Assembly: GCF_040518285.1 (NCBI RefSeq)
Contig: NZ_CP155449.1
Coordinates: 62,001 to 126,000, forward strand
Source of the DNA: Knoellia sp. S7-12
Lineage (GTDB): Bacteria; Actinomycetota; Actinomycetes; Actinomycetales; Dermatophilaceae
Reading direction: 5' to 3'
Length of the DNA: 64,000 bases
This document shows, in pieces, positions 8,243-16,599 of this stretch. Both the position numbers and the translations under genes were made by a program. The first letter of the stretch is position 1, and each line of letters begins with the position of its first letter. Below the pieces are notes generated by a model, which worked only from the letters and a program-made list of their open reading frames with translations, was not told where the DNA came from and did no database searches.

Positions 8243-8584
8243 TCAGCCGTCGACGTGGGGCCAGAGCTTCTGCGGCACGACCATCCGCCAGGCATCGAGG
8301 ACGAGCTCACGCATTCGCGCCTCATCCAGCTGGTCCAGGCGGCACTCGACCCAGTTGAAGCGCATGTCCGATGGGCGCGGCATGAAGAACACGTCGGGCT
8401 CGCTCTCGACCAGGGCAGCGCGCTCCTCCTTGGGGAACGCGAACCCCATCTGCGTCTCCTCCTGGTTGAACGCAAGCCACACGATGCTCCCGACCCGGAA
8501 TTTCACCCGGTCGCGCACGATCGCCTCGTAGCTGCGAGGCAGCCTGTCCACCACCCGGCGAACGTCATCGATCGTGACCGGCAT
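8243..8584 (-). CDS. MmcQ/YjbR family protein
   Basis: A 113-residue protein starting at the ATG at 8584 (MPVTIDDVRRVVDRLPRSYE). The body has the CyaY-like fold pattern of MmcQ/YjbR proteins, with WLAFNQEETQMGFAFP, the MRFNWVECRLDQLD strand, and a final helix ending VPQKLWPHVDG. The family is often annotated as DNA-binding but its role is not settled. It is a single gene, with no obvious operon partner on either side. Confidence 0.88.
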   Translation of the reverse strand: MPVTIDDVRRVVDRLPRSYEAIVRDRVKFRVGSIVWLAFNQEETQMGFAFPKEERAALVESEPDVFFMPRPSDMRFNWVECRLDQLDEARMRELVLDAWRMVVPQKLWPHVDG

Positions 8585-8708
8585 ACATCCAGAGTGGCAC
8601 CGTCCACCAAGGGCGCCAATCCCCCAGCACGGTTCCTTTGCGGTGGTGTGTTGGATGGGTGAGGTCGCGGGCGGCTTGGGGAGGCGAAGAGGCGCGAAGC
8701 TGGGTGGC

Positions 8709-9005
8709 TCAGTGGCCGTCGCTGTCGAGGTGGCTCTTGAGGACGGAGTGGGGCTGGCGGGCGGCCACGCGGATGGGGCCGGTGGCGGTGAGGGCGTCGA
8801 CGGTGGCGCCGGCCTGGGTGGCAGCGACCAGTCCGGCCCCGGCAAGCCTCGCGACCGCCTCCCGCGCGGGCTGCATGAGGTCGCGCCAGTCGTCGTCGCC
8901 GACCTGGCGAGCCGCCTCGCTCGGGCAGATCGTCGCGTCCGCCGCGCGGTGGGTGAGCAGGTCGAGGATGGCGTGCTCGAGGCGTGCCGGCGTGGAGTCG
9001 CTCAT
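8709..9005 (-). CDS. DUF3253 domain protein
   Basis: A 98-residue protein from the ATG at 9005 (MSDSTPARLEHAILDLL). The block ICPSEAARQVGDDDWRDLM followed by VARLAGAGLV is the diagnostic winged-helix-like pattern of DUF3253. The protein is probably a small DNA-binding or regulatory protein, but no function is established. It is divergent from the 2H phosphoesterase gene at 9094, leaving about 88 bp for both promoters. Confidence 0.85.
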   Translation of the reverse strand: MSDSTPARLEHAILDLLTHRAADATICPSEAARQVGDDDWRDLMQPAREAVARLAGAGLVAATQAGATVDALTATGPIRVAARQPHSVLKSHLDSDGH

Positions 9006-9093
9006 GGTGTCGACGCTACGGACGGCACGCCCACCGCACCACCCGCCCCGTGGGATCAGGCGTGGCAAGTCGCCTGCATGCGAGAGTGACAGC

Positions 9094-9600
9094 GTGCCCA
9101 TGCATGCCCTGGAGATGGTGCTCGACGTCGCGTCCGACGCGCGGATCCGCGATGAGTGGGCGGCACTCGTCGCGGCGGGCCTGCCGTCGCAGGCGCAGCA
9201 TCACAGCGCGAGCAACGCGCCGCACATCACGGTGCTGTCTGCGGATCGCGAGGCCGTCGACGCGGTCGAGCCGGTCGCTGGGGAGCGGCTGGGTCCCCTG
9301 CTTCCTCGGACACTCTCGGTGGCAGGGGTGGTGGTGTTCGGCGGCGGGCCGTTCGCCGTGGCGCGGCTGGTGCTGCCCGATCTCGAGACGCTCGCGGCAG
9401 TGGGCGAGGTGCGGGGGCACATCAGCGGTGCCGATGGAGGCTGGGTGGCGCACGTGACGTTGGCGCGCCGGGTCGCGGCCGGTGACCTGGGGCGCGTCCT
9501 GGAGGTGGCTGCTGGGTCGCGTCTGAATGGTGTGGTCGTGGCCGGGTTGCGCCGGTGGGACCCGGACCGTCGGGAGACGCGAGTCCTCGCGGGTCGGTGA
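9094..9600 (+). CDS. 2'-5' RNA ligase family (2H phosphoesterase) protein
   Basis: A 168-residue protein. The two signature histidine motifs are present: HITVL near residue 45 and HVTLAR near residue 118. They are the two H-x-T/S elements that form the active site of 2H phosphoesterases. The start may be GTG 9094 (MPMHALEM) or ATG 9100. Known relatives act on 2'-5' or cyclic phosphodiester bonds in RNA or nucleotide metabolites. Nothing in the neighbourhood points to a substrate. Confidence 0.82.
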   Translation: MPMHALEMVLDVASDARIRDEWAALVAAGLPSQAQHHSASNAPHITVLSADREAVDAVEPVAGERLGPLLPRTLSVAGVVVFGGGPFAVARLVLPDLETLAAVGEVRGHISGADGGWVAHVTLARRVAAGDLGRVLEVAAGSRLNGVVVAGLRRWDPDRRETRVLAGR

Positions 9601-9631
9601 GCGCTGGGGATCCGGGGACAGGGCCAATCCC

Positions 9632-10474
9632 TCAGCGCGGTCCGTTCGCGAGGGCGCGTTCATAGCTCGACACGTCAGGGTCCTCGTCGCTGAGGATCCG
9701 GAAGAGCGCGGCTCGAAGGACGGCTTGTCGTCTCGCTCCCCCGGACCATGCGCCCATCACCGTTGGATCGGCGCCCATCCACATCACGGCGTCGAGGACG
9801 CAGACGGCCTCGGCCCAGAGCGCTGGCCGCCAATAGGGCGACACGTCGATCACCATCGGGATCCCTGTCGCGTCGAGGAGGACGTTGCCGGCGAGGTCGC
9901 CGTGGACGAGCTGGTCGGGTCCCAGGCTGGTCCTGTCGAGCTCGGCCACGAGCCGGGAGACGAGCGCTCCAACAACAGTGGGTATGCCGGTCGGCTGGCT
10001 CTCACCGAATGCGATCCGCTCCGCTTGGGCCCAGCGATCATCGCGGCTGTGTATGCCGAGTGGTGCCGTTGTGACCTTGGCCGCGAGTCGCGCGTGGAGG
10101 AGGCGCCCGGTGGCGAGAAGGACATCGAGGTCTGTGCACGGTCGCGTATCGGGTTCGAATCGCGTTGCGCCCCAACCGTGTGCCACCCATTTGAGGTCGC
10201 GCGTCGGGATGGGCATGGCGAGGCGCAGCGAGCGCGGCCGCTCGTGGTCGAGTTCAGCCGAGAGCGGCGCGATGATCGGGTTGAGCCACTGCGCAAGCCG
10301 TTGGCTGCGGCCGGGCGAGAGGACAAGATCGCCGGCAAGGACTGAATGCCCCTGCCCGCCGTCGAGCGGCACGGCGTCGTCCGGCACCGCAAACAGGTCG
10401 AAGACATCCGGCGAAGGCTGCACACCGACAGCATCTCGCATTTGCGGGTGTGGATCGGCCGAGCCACATGTCAC
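9632..10474 (-). CDS. Aminoglycoside-phosphotransferase-like kinase (TIGR02569-type)
   Basis: A 280-residue kinase-fold protein. The catalytic loop is VHGDLAGNVLL near residue 195 and the metal-binding segment is VIDVSPYWRP a few residues later. The N-terminal lobe includes VPLDGGQGHSVLAGDLVLSP. This layout fits the actinobacterial APH-like family TIGR02569, whose substrate is unknown; it should not be read as antibiotic resistance. The GTG start at 10474 overlaps the stop of an upstream fragment (GTGA); an ATG at 10441 is the alternative. Confidence 0.8.
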   Translation of the reverse strand: MTCGSADPHPQMRDAVGVQPSPDVFDLFAVPDDAVPLDGGQGHSVLAGDLVLSPGRSQRLAQWLNPIIAPLSAELDHERPRSLRLAMPIPTRDLKWVAHGWGATRFEPDTRPCTDLDVLLATGRLLHARLAAKVTTAPLGIHSRDDRWAQAERIAFGESQPTGIPTVVGALVSRLVAELDRTSLGPDQLVHGDLAGNVLLDATGIPMVIDVSPYWRPALWAEAVCVLDAVMWMGADPTVMGAWSGGARRQAVLRAALFRILSDEDPDVSSYERALANGPR

Positions 10475-10610
10475 GGGGCGAGCGCGTCGAGGGGCGCTGT
10501 CACTGTCCCGTCGTCGGTGACCAGGGTCGGTCCCGTTCCCGTGACGACGAGGCGAAAGGCCGGCTCTCCGGTCGAAGGTGTGTCAATGGCCGAGTTGTGC
10601 GCTCTCGTCC
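10471..10610 (-). pseudogene. Possible C-terminal gene fragment coupled to the kinase
   Basis: About 45 codons ending ...STGEPAFRLVVTGTG, then VTDDGTVTAPLDALAP and stop. The style resembles the C-terminal domain of mycothiol-dependent maleylpyruvate-isomerase-type proteins, but the sequence upstream in this frame is low-complexity and unconvincing. The stop overlaps the start of the kinase gene by GTGA, as real genes do here. It may be the tail of a gene that lost its front, or a chance frame. Confidence 0.3.
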
Positions 10611-10910
10611 CAGTGGGAGTGCGGGCTGGTCCAAGACGGCCGCGGGATCGCGGGAGCACGATCGGGTCAGTGCCGGTGCGGCAGGGAGCACCGGCAGGTC
10701 GGCACCAGCGCATCCACCCACAGGAGGAACTCATCTCTCTATCGCCGCGACTGCGACGCCGCCGACCGGTCGCACGAACCCGAACGGTGCCAACAACGTC
10801 GGCGTCGAGTACTTCAATGCCGGCTCCGAGCTGCCCGTGACGATGGTCATGACGTGGATCGAGGGAGCCGAGTTGGTCGACTGCTGAGCCTGACCGTCGG
10901 ATTCCCTCTC
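10611..10910. other. Gene-poor stretch
   Basis: No frame here has a convincing start and domain. On the plus strand a tail reading TGRTNPNGANNVGVEYFNAG and ending at 10887 looks protein-like and could be the end of a lost secreted protein. I cannot support a gene. Confidence 0.4.
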
Positions 10911-10972
10911 GAGCACATCGGTGGGGCGTGAGCACATCGGTGGGGCGTGCCCAGGGATCACGTCCCACCGAT
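10911..10972. repeat. Direct repeat plus hairpin at the end of the AraC gene
   Basis: ATCGGTGGGGCGTG occurs twice in tandem (10917-10930 and 10936-10949). It is followed by an inverted copy with one change (10959-10972) that overlaps the last codons of the AraC-family gene. The inverted copy can pair with either direct copy, giving two alternative 14-bp hairpins. It probably ends AraC transcription. Confidence 0.65.
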
Positions 10973-11992
10973 GCTTCTGGACAAGCGGCGTATGCCGTCA
11001 GCGCTCGTGCCGATGGACGCGCGCCGCTCGCTGGGCGTGAGTCCAAACCGGGCGCGGTAGGCGCGTGAGAAGTACGCCGAGTCGTGGAAGCCGCAGGCCG
11101 TGGCCACGTGGGTCACGCTGCCTGCTGAGTCGCCGAGGCTGAGGAGGGCGTTGGCCCGATCGAGCCTTCGGGCCAGGACGGTGCGCCCGAAGCTCATGCC
11201 GTGTTCGGCGAAGAGCTTGGTCAGGTAGCTCAGCGAGATCGAGAGCTCCCGAGCGACGTCGGTCGGGGTGAGGTCCGGGTCGCAGAGGCGGCGGTCCACC
11301 ACGTCGAGGATGCATTGGAAGCGGTGGACTCGCAGTGGCGTCGGCGACTGCTGGACCGCTTCACTGAGAGCCAGGGCGATGAGGCCGACGACGTGCGTGG
11401 TGATCCCCTGCATCTCCCGCACGGTGAAGGGCGTGCGCTGCGCCGCGAGTGACTGGATCGTGGCTGAAGCGATTGCTCCGGCACCCGAATCACCCTTGAC
11501 GACAACACAATTCGACTTCTTCGGTTCTGCCAGGAGCGGATCCATGAGCTCGCGGGGGATGGTGATCGCGATCTGCTCGAAGCGCGATTCGAAGTCGAGG
11601 GTGAACGGCCGGTCGCCGTGGATGAGGACGAAGTCTCCGGCACGCGTGACGCTCAGCCGCCCGTCCTGGACGGCGATTCCCTTGCCGGCGAGGGGGAGGT
11701 TGAGGAAGTAGACACCGTTGGCCCGTTGCCCGATCTGCCGTGATGAGCGTTCGACGCGTTGGGCACCTGAGTCGAGCCAGGCCACACCGAGATCGCCGAC
11801 AGTGTGGGCAGCGCAGCTCGTGAGGAACCCGGCCGTGGCGGGGTCGTCCTGGTCGTCGTGAATCGCGTCCTCGCGAGGCCGGCTCAGGGTCACGGGAGCG
11901 AAGGGTTCCGCCGCCATTGCCTCCCACGCAGAGAACTGGTCGGAGGTGTCGATGTCGTGCGTGTGCCAGGTGCGATCGGCATGGCCGAGCAT
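10958..11992 (-). CDS. AraC-family transcriptional regulator (AraC-binding-like domain)
   Basis: About 344 residues from the ATG at 11992; a GTG at 12064 would add 24 poorly conserved residues. The N-terminal half has the cupin-like AraC_binding_2 pattern, with FLTSCAAHTVGDLGVAWL and VYFLNLPLAGKGIAVQDGR. The C-terminal 100 residues carry two HTH motifs, DLTPTDVARELSISLSYLTK and VATACGFHDSAYFSRAYR. Similar proteins control catabolic operons, but no operon is attached here. It is divergent from the YtrA-type gene at 12115. Confidence 0.88.
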   Translation of the reverse strand: MLGHADRTWHTHDIDTSDQFSAWEAMAAEPFAPVTLSRPREDAIHDDQDDPATAGFLTSCAAHTVGDLGVAWLDSGAQRVERSSRQIGQRANGVYFLNLPLAGKGIAVQDGRLSVTRAGDFVLIHGDRPFTLDFESRFEQIAITIPRELMDPLLAEPKKSNCVVVKGDSGAGAIASATIQSLAAQRTPFTVREMQGITTHVVGLIALALSEAVQQSPTPLRVHRFQCILDVVDRRLCDPDLTPTDVARELSISLSYLTKLFAEHGMSFGRTVLARRLDRANALLSLGDSAGSVTHVATACGFHDSAYFSRAYRARFGLTPSERRASIGTSADGIRRLSRSIGGT

Positions 11993-12087
11993 GCACACCA
12001 GCGTAGAACCGAGCGGTGCTGCCCCGCAGGCCATTTGAGCAATCTCGGCGTCGCCTCTTGTCACCCCTGGGCCATTGAACTATTCTG

Positions 12088-12099
12088 CTAGTTACCTAG
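12088..12099. promoter_or_regulatory. CTAG-N4-CTAG element before the YtrA-type operon
   Basis: CTAGTTACCTAG, with two CTAG half-sites, lies 15 bp before the start codon of the YtrA-type regulator. The CTAG tetramer is otherwise rare in this sequence, and YtrA-type regulators are known to bind inverted ACTAG/CTAGT-like elements. It is a plausible autoregulatory operator. Confidence 0.45.
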
Positions 12100-12114
12100 T
12101 GGAATGAGGTTCTG

Positions 12115-12504
12115 ATGATCGAGTTTTCGTTGGACGCGCGATCTGGTGTCTCGCCCTATCTCCAGGTGGTCCAGCAGGTGCGCCGGGCACTCCGCCTCGG
12201 CCTCCTGGAGAAGGGGGATCAGCTGCCCACCGTCAAGGACGTCGTCGCCCGCCTGGCGATCAACCCCAACACGGTGCTCAAGGCCTATCGAGAGCTGGAG
12301 CGCGACGGTTTGGTCGCCGCCCGCCCCGGTGTCGGCACCTTCGTGACGCGGACGCTGGCCAGCTCCTCGCTGGCCGCTCACGAGCCACTGCGCCGCGACC
12401 TCGCCAAGTGGCTCGCGAAGGCCCGGCAGGCGGGCCTCGACGACGAGAGCATCGAGGACCTGTTCACCAGTAGCTTTCGCTCCGCCGACGAGGAAATAGC
12501 ATGA
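12115..12504 (+). CDS. GntR-family regulator, YtrA subfamily
   Basis: A 129-residue short GntR protein with an N-terminal winged HTH (SPYLQVVQQVRRALRLGLL, then LPTVKDVVARLAINPNTVLK and the wing ARPGVGTFVTR). It has only a short helical tail for dimerisation, the YtrA layout. Its stop overlaps the start of the ABC ATPase gene (ATGA). YtrA regulators usually repress the ABC exporter encoded with them and respond to cell-envelope-active compounds. The same logic probably applies here. Confidence 0.92.
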   Translation: MIEFSLDARSGVSPYLQVVQQVRRALRLGLLEKGDQLPTVKDVVARLAINPNTVLKAYRELERDGLVAARPGVGTFVTRTLASSSLAAHEPLRRDLAKWLAKARQAGLDDESIEDLFTSSFRSADEEIA

Positions 12505-13412
12505 GCGCGATCCTCGCGGCGCGTGGACTGGGCAAGCGCTACCGCCGCACCTGGGCCCTGAAGGACTGCACGCTCGACATCCCGCAGGGTTGCGTCACCG
12601 GCCTCGTCGGACCGAACGGCGCCGGCAAGACCACCCTGCTCAACCTGGCGGTCGGGATGCTCGAGCCGACCGAGGGCACCATCGAGGTCTGTGGTGGTCG
12701 CCCGGCAGCAGATGCGGCCCAGCTGGCCAAGGTCGGCTACGTCGCCCAGGACACCCCGACCTATGCCGGGCTCAGCATCGCCGACCACCTCAGGATGGGC
12801 GCGCATCTCAACCCGCGCTGGGACGCGTCCATCGCGCAGGCCCGCATCGACCACCTCGGGCTCGACCCGAAGCAGAAGGCCGGCAAGCTCTCCGGCGGAC
12901 AGCGGGCGCAGCTCGCTCTCACCCTCGGACTCGCCAAGCGTCCGGACCTGCTCATCCTCGACGAGCCCGTCGCCAGCCTCGACCCGCTGGCACGGCGTGA
13001 GTTCCTGCAGGCGCTCATGGAGGCCGTCGCCGAACACGAGCTCAGCGTGCTGCTCTCCTCGCACGTGGTCTCCGACCTCGAGCGCGTGTGCGACCACGTC
13101 GTCGTCCTCGTCGACTCCGAGGTGCGGGTGGAGGGCGACGTCGAGTCGCTGCTCGCGAGCCACCACCGGCTGACCGGGCCGCGGCGTGACGCGGCGAGCC
13201 TGCCGTCGGACCAGTACGTGGTCGCCGAGAGCCACACCGATCGCCAGTCCACGTTCGTCATCCGTACCGACGCGCCGGTTCTCGACCCGGCTTGGTCGGT
13301 GGGCGCGCTCGATCTGGAGGACCTCGTGCTGGCCTACATGGAACAGGCGGCGCGCCCCGTCTCGACACGACCGATCGAAGCGACCCGACCGACCCTGGAG
13401 GTGCTGGGATGA
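12501..13412 (+). CDS. ABC transporter ATP-binding protein
   Basis: A 303-residue ATPase. Walker A is GPNGAGKTTLL near residue 39, the signature is LSGGQRAQ near residue 132, and Walker B is LLILDEPVASLDPLAR. The D-loop and switch His (SSHVVSDLERV) are intact. The last 80 residues form the accessory domain of CcmA/YtrB-type exporters. It overlaps its neighbours by 4 bp on both sides, so regulator, ATPase and permease are one translational unit. It most likely powers export of an envelope-active compound or lipid. Confidence 0.94.
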   Translation: MSAILAARGLGKRYRRTWALKDCTLDIPQGCVTGLVGPNGAGKTTLLNLAVGMLEPTEGTIEVCGGRPAADAAQLAKVGYVAQDTPTYAGLSIADHLRMGAHLNPRWDASIAQARIDHLGLDPKQKAGKLSGGQRAQLALTLGLAKRPDLLILDEPVASLDPLARREFLQALMEAVAEHELSVLLSSHVVSDLERVCDHVVVLVDSEVRVEGDVESLLASHHRLTGPRRDAASLPSDQYVVAESHTDRQSTFVIRTDAPVLDPAWSVGALDLEDLVLAYMEQAARPVSTRPIEATRPTLEVLG

Positions 13413-14446
13413 CCTGGTTGATCTGGCGGCAGATCCGCACGCAGTTCCTCGCGATCTATGCGCTGGTCGCTGCTGCCGCTGTCGTCCTCGCCGTGACCGG
13501 GCCGCGCCTTGCCGACCTGACACCGGTGGACGGCACCATCTTCACCCAGCTGACCGAGTTCGACCGGTTCACCTACTACTCCGGCATCGCGGTGATCGCC
13601 GTCGTACCCGCGCTGATCGGGATCTTCTGGGGCGCACCGCTGGTGGCCCGGGAGCTCGAGAACGGCACGCATCGGCTGGCCTGGAACCAGTCGGTGACCC
13701 GCACCCGCTGGCTCGCCGTCAAGCTCGGCGTCGCCATCCTCGCGACGGCGGTGGCCGTCGGGACGCTCACGCTGGCGATCACCTGGTGGACCATCCCGCT
13801 GGACGGGATCCAGAGTGAGACACGAGGCAGTCTGCCGTCGCGCCTGGCTCCCGTGGCGTTTGCCATGCGCGGCATCGTGCCGATCTCGTATGCCGTCTTC
13901 GCGCTGGTCCTCGGAGTCACCCTCGGCGTCCTGCTGCGTCGCTCGCTCCTGGCGATGGCGCTGACGCTGGCGGTCTATGTGGCCGCCCAGATCGCGGTTC
14001 CCTTCCTCGTGCGACCGCACCTGGTCCCGACGGAGACCCAGACCGTCGCGATCTCGATGGAGACGATGGCAGGACTCGGCACCCAAGGGGGCAGCGACGA
14101 CATCGAGTTTCAGGCCAAGGCGGCCGACCCCAGCGACTGGGTGATCGAGAACGAGACCATCAACTCAGCCGGTCAGGTGACCGGACTGCCCGCGTGGTTT
14201 GCCGACTGCATGCCGCGGCCGCCGCGACCGGGTGAGGGTGCGCCCGATGCACCGGTGCAGTCTCCCGCGGACACGCTCGACGCGTGCTTCAGTCGGCTCG
14301 CGTCCGAGGGCTACCAACAGCGTGTGGTCGTCCAGCCGGTCTCCCACTTCTGGCCGCTCCAGTGGGCAGAAACCGGACTGTATGCCGGTGCGTCGGCCCT
14401 GCTCGCCGGCCTCGCCTTCTGGTGGACGAGGCGCAGGCTCTCCTAG
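13409..14446 (+). CDS. ABC transporter permease
   Basis: A 345-residue membrane protein. The first helix is just after MTWLIWRQIRTQFL. A helix around IAVIAVVPALIGIFWGAPLVAREL is followed by the motif ENGTHRLAWNQSVTRTRW, typical of ABC-2 permeases that partner YtrA-type systems. Three more helices, an extracellular domain of about 110 residues and a final helix ending WWTRRRLS follow, making six in all. The ATG at 13409 overlaps the ATPase stop. The pump exports or relocates an unknown substrate. Confidence 0.9.
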   Translation: MTWLIWRQIRTQFLAIYALVAAAAVVLAVTGPRLADLTPVDGTIFTQLTEFDRFTYYSGIAVIAVVPALIGIFWGAPLVARELENGTHRLAWNQSVTRTRWLAVKLGVAILATAVAVGTLTLAITWWTIPLDGIQSETRGSLPSRLAPVAFAMRGIVPISYAVFALVLGVTLGVLLRRSLLAMALTLAVYVAAQIAVPFLVRPHLVPTETQTVAISMETMAGLGTQGGSDDIEFQAKAADPSDWVIENETINSAGQVTGLPAWFADCMPRPPRPGEGAPDAPVQSPADTLDACFSRLASEGYQQRVVVQPVSHFWPLQWAETGLYAGASALLAGLAFWWTRRRLS

Positions 14447-14521
14447 TGTCGATTCCGCGCCACCTCGTTCGTCATCGAGGTGACGCGGACATCAGGTCCG
14501 CCACGACACGAGGAGCCAGCC

Positions 14522-14872
14522 ATGGCCGAGTACCTCATCTACTTCAACCAGCAGTGGGTCGGTGACCACAGCGAGGACTGGTTCCGCTCTCGTGTCGAGC
14601 CTTCGATGGCCGTTGTTCGCGAGCTGCAGGAGGCGGGCGTCTACGTCTTCGCCGGTGGGCTCGAGGAGGACGGACCGGCATACTCGGCCGACGCGACGAG
14701 CGGGGAGGTCGTGATCACCGACGGGCCGTTCGCCGAGACGACGGAGGTCCTCGGCGGGTTCACCGTCATCAACGTGCCGGACGACGAGACCGCGAAGATG
14801 TGGGCCGGCAAACTTGCGCGGGGATGTGGCTGGCCGCAGGAGGTCCGTCGCTTCGGGCCCAAACCGGACTGA
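14522..14872 (+). CDS. YCII/DGPF-domain protein
   Basis: A 116-residue protein with the pattern MAEYLIYFNQQW, the central strand GVYVFAGGLEEDGPAY and the diagnostic ITDGPFAETTEVLGGF. This is the YCII-related fold also found fused to ECF sigma factors. The conserved DGPF Asp is present. It starts at ATG 14522 behind a GAGGAG ribosome site. Function of stand-alone members is unsettled. A very strong hairpin follows the stop. Confidence 0.9.
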   Translation: MAEYLIYFNQQWVGDHSEDWFRSRVEPSMAVVRELQEAGVYVFAGGLEEDGPAYSADATSGEVVITDGPFAETTEVLGGFTVINVPDDETAKMWAGKLARGCGWPQEVRRFGPKPD

Positions 14873-14882
14873 CTCCACCACA

Positions 14883-14930
14883 AAACGGTGAGTATGCCGC
14901 CCGCGCGAGCGGGCGGCATACTCACCGTTT
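14883..14930. terminator. 22-bp perfect hairpin between convergent genes
   Basis: A perfect 22-bp stem (14883-14904 with 14909-14930) is closed by the GNRA-type tetraloop GCGA. It lies between the convergent YCII and reductase genes, with AAA at one base and TTT at the other, so it can terminate in both directions. Each arm carries one copy of the octamer GTATGCCG that is repeated throughout the window. Confidence 0.9.
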
Positions 14931-14942
14931 GTCCGTCCTGGG

Positions 14943-15560
14943 TCACACGACTTCGGCGCCCAGAGCGAGGTCGAAGCCCGCGCCGCTGCGGGCCACGCCC
15001 ACCAGGAGGAGGCCGGCCCATTCGAGGGCGTGGGCCATGGTGAGCGGCCCTGCGTCGAGGGGCCGCACGTCCAGGCTCTGCATGAATGCCGCGACCTGTG
15101 CCTTGGCCTCGGCGCTGTCGCCGGCAAGGAACCCGTCCACGGGCTTGTCCTGCGCGAGGACGTGGCCGAAGAGCGTGTTGAACGCCTTGACTACCTGTGC
15201 GCTGTCGGGGGCGGTTGCGGCGATCTGCTCGGCCACCGAGTTGCCCGCGGTGCTCGCGAGTCCGCTGCCGTCGGCGGTGAACGGGTTGGTGATGTCCACG
15301 AGGATCTTGCCGGCCAGTGCATCGCCGTGGTGCGACACCACGTCGACCGCGCCGCCAGCCAGGACGGCCACGACGACGATGTCACCTGCTGGCCGTGCCC
15401 CGAACGTGCCGACGGTGGCTCCGTCGCCGATCTGGTCGGCGAGTGCCTGGGCGCTGGCGGTGTTGCGGCTCAGGAGCTCGACGGTGTGGCCGTGCTTCAC
15501 GGCCCTGGTGCCGATGGCGGCGGCCATGTTGCCGGATCCGATGATGCTGATGGTTGTCAT
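14943..15560 (-). CDS. NADPH-dependent F420 reductase-like oxidoreductase
   Basis: A 205-residue protein. The N-terminal Rossmann motif is ISIIGSGNMAAAIGTRAV. DIVVVAVLAGGAVDVV and LVDITNPFTADG follow, and the C-terminal half has VVKAFNTLFGHVL and GDSAEAKAQVAAFMQSLD. This is the F420-dependent NADP reductase/NAD-binding fold. The ATG at 15560 is preferred because the glycine motif follows at once. It is divergent from a TetR gene across an 18-bp inverted repeat, so it is probably that regulator's target. Confidence 0.87.
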   Translation of the reverse strand: MTTISIIGSGNMAAAIGTRAVKHGHTVELLSRNTASAQALADQIGDGATVGTFGARPAGDIVVVAVLAGGAVDVVSHHGDALAGKILVDITNPFTADGSGLASTAGNSVAEQIAATAPDSAQVVKAFNTLFGHVLAQDKPVDGFLAGDSAEAKAQVAAFMQSLDVRPLDAGPLTMAHALEWAGLLLVGVARSGAGFDLALGAEVV

Positions 15561-15598
15561 GATGAATGTGCCCTTCGTGAAGTCCGGACCGTCAAGGT

Positions 15599-15647
15599 GA
15601 GGCACCCCTCCGGTTAGTGCTGGTGGATGTAACCGGAGGGGTGCCTC
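15599..15647. promoter_or_regulatory. 18-bp perfect inverted repeat, likely TetR operator
   Basis: GAGGCACCCCTCCGGTTA (15599-15616) and its exact inverse (15630-15647) flank a 13-bp spacer in the divergent region between the F420-reductase-like gene and the TetR gene. It lies where it would control both promoters. It is too far from any gene end to be a terminator. Confidence 0.7.
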
Positions 15648-15671
15648 GATCTATTCCGGTAGGCTGGAGAG

Positions 15672-16334
15672 ATGAGTCATGGCGACGTCGAGCAGGTGCA
15701 GCGACCCATGCGCCGCGACGCTCGAGAGAGCCGCGACAAGCTCATCGGGGCGGCGCAGCACGAGTTCGCCGCGCGCGGTGTCGATGCGTCCCTGGAGAAG
15801 ATCGCGCGCGATGCCGGAGTGTCGATCGGCACGCTGTATCGCCACTTCCCATCGCGTCTGGACCTGCTCGTGGCCGCCTTGAGACCCCGACTTCAGGAGT
15901 TCCTCGACCGCGCTGGGCGCGCCCTTGAGATGGACGACCCATGGGAGGCCTTCGTCGCCTACCTGGAGAACCTGTTCGGCATGCAGGTCGGGAACAGAGG
16001 TTTCAGCGACTTCCTCTCGCGCCGCTTCACCGACAGCGCCGAGACTGAGCGGATCCACGACGAGATGTGCCAGCAGATCGAGGACGTCCTCACGCGAGCC
16101 CAGGATGTCGGCGCGGCCCGCCCCGACATCACCCAGGCCGACATCGTCAACCTCATCTGGGCGAACGGCCGAATCATCGACGCCACCGGCACGACAGCCC
16201 CCGACGCCTGGCGGCGTCAGCTCCACCTGATGCTCGATGCCTACCGGGCTGAGCGGGCACACCCGATTGCCGACCCACCCATGACGTCCGCTCAGCTCTA
16301 CGACGCCATGGTCCATCTCCGCGACGCGAAGTAG
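15672..16334 (+). CDS. TetR-family transcriptional regulator
   Basis: A 220-residue regulator. The N-terminal HTH is RRDARESRDKLIGAAQHEFA, then LEKIARDAGVSIGTLYRHF, the normal TetR helix set. The variable helical ligand domain fills residues 75-220. It starts at ATG 15672, 24 bp after an 18-bp inverted repeat, and is divergent from the F420-reductase-like gene, which it presumably represses. Ligand unknown. Confidence 0.93.
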   Translation: MSHGDVEQVQRPMRRDARESRDKLIGAAQHEFAARGVDASLEKIARDAGVSIGTLYRHFPSRLDLLVAALRPRLQEFLDRAGRALEMDDPWEAFVAYLENLFGMQVGNRGFSDFLSRRFTDSAETERIHDEMCQQIEDVLTRAQDVGAARPDITQADIVNLIWANGRIIDATGTTAPDAWRRQLHLMLDAYRAERAHPIADPPMTSAQLYDAMVHLRDAK

Positions 16335-16412
16335 CAGCTGCTCGCCGGATCGGACACGCAGGACTGACCGCCACCACACAGCGTGAGGCGAGCGGACGGC
16401 ATACCCGAGAAG

Positions 16413-16451
16413 GACGTGTCTTTGCTTCGTGTGTTGACGCAAAGGCACGTC
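16413..16451. terminator. Hairpin in the 265-bp gap before the LemA operon
   Basis: GACGTGTCTTTGC (16413-16425) pairs with GCAAAGGCACGTC (16439-16451), with one G-T pair and a 13-nt loop. It is the likely end of the TetR transcript. The rest of the gap (16452-16599) should hold the promoter of the eleven-gene operon, but I see no clear -35/-10 pair. Confidence 0.55.
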
Positions 16452-16599
16452 TCTTTGCACAGGTCGTCAGCCCAGCAGCGCCGGTAGCTTTCCACCCGAC
16501 AGTGGCTGACAGGCCCCGACGAACGCTGAACCCGATACGGGTCCGTGCGCCACGCATAGGATTGAGTTCGGACAGGTCACCTACTCGGAGGGAGCGCAC

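Noticed and set aside
9632..10474. Aminoglycoside resistance gene
   Set aside because: Kinase fold is shared with the APH family, but the protein matches a conserved actinobacterial family of unknown substrate, so resistance would be over-annotation.
12378..13523. Long open frame on the minus strand opposite the ABC transporter genes
   Set aside because: Mirror image of well-supported genes; composition is Arg/Gly/Asp-rich shadow coding, typical of high-G+C DNA. The same applies to 17346-19007, 19583-20638, 24610-26691 and 53343-55280.
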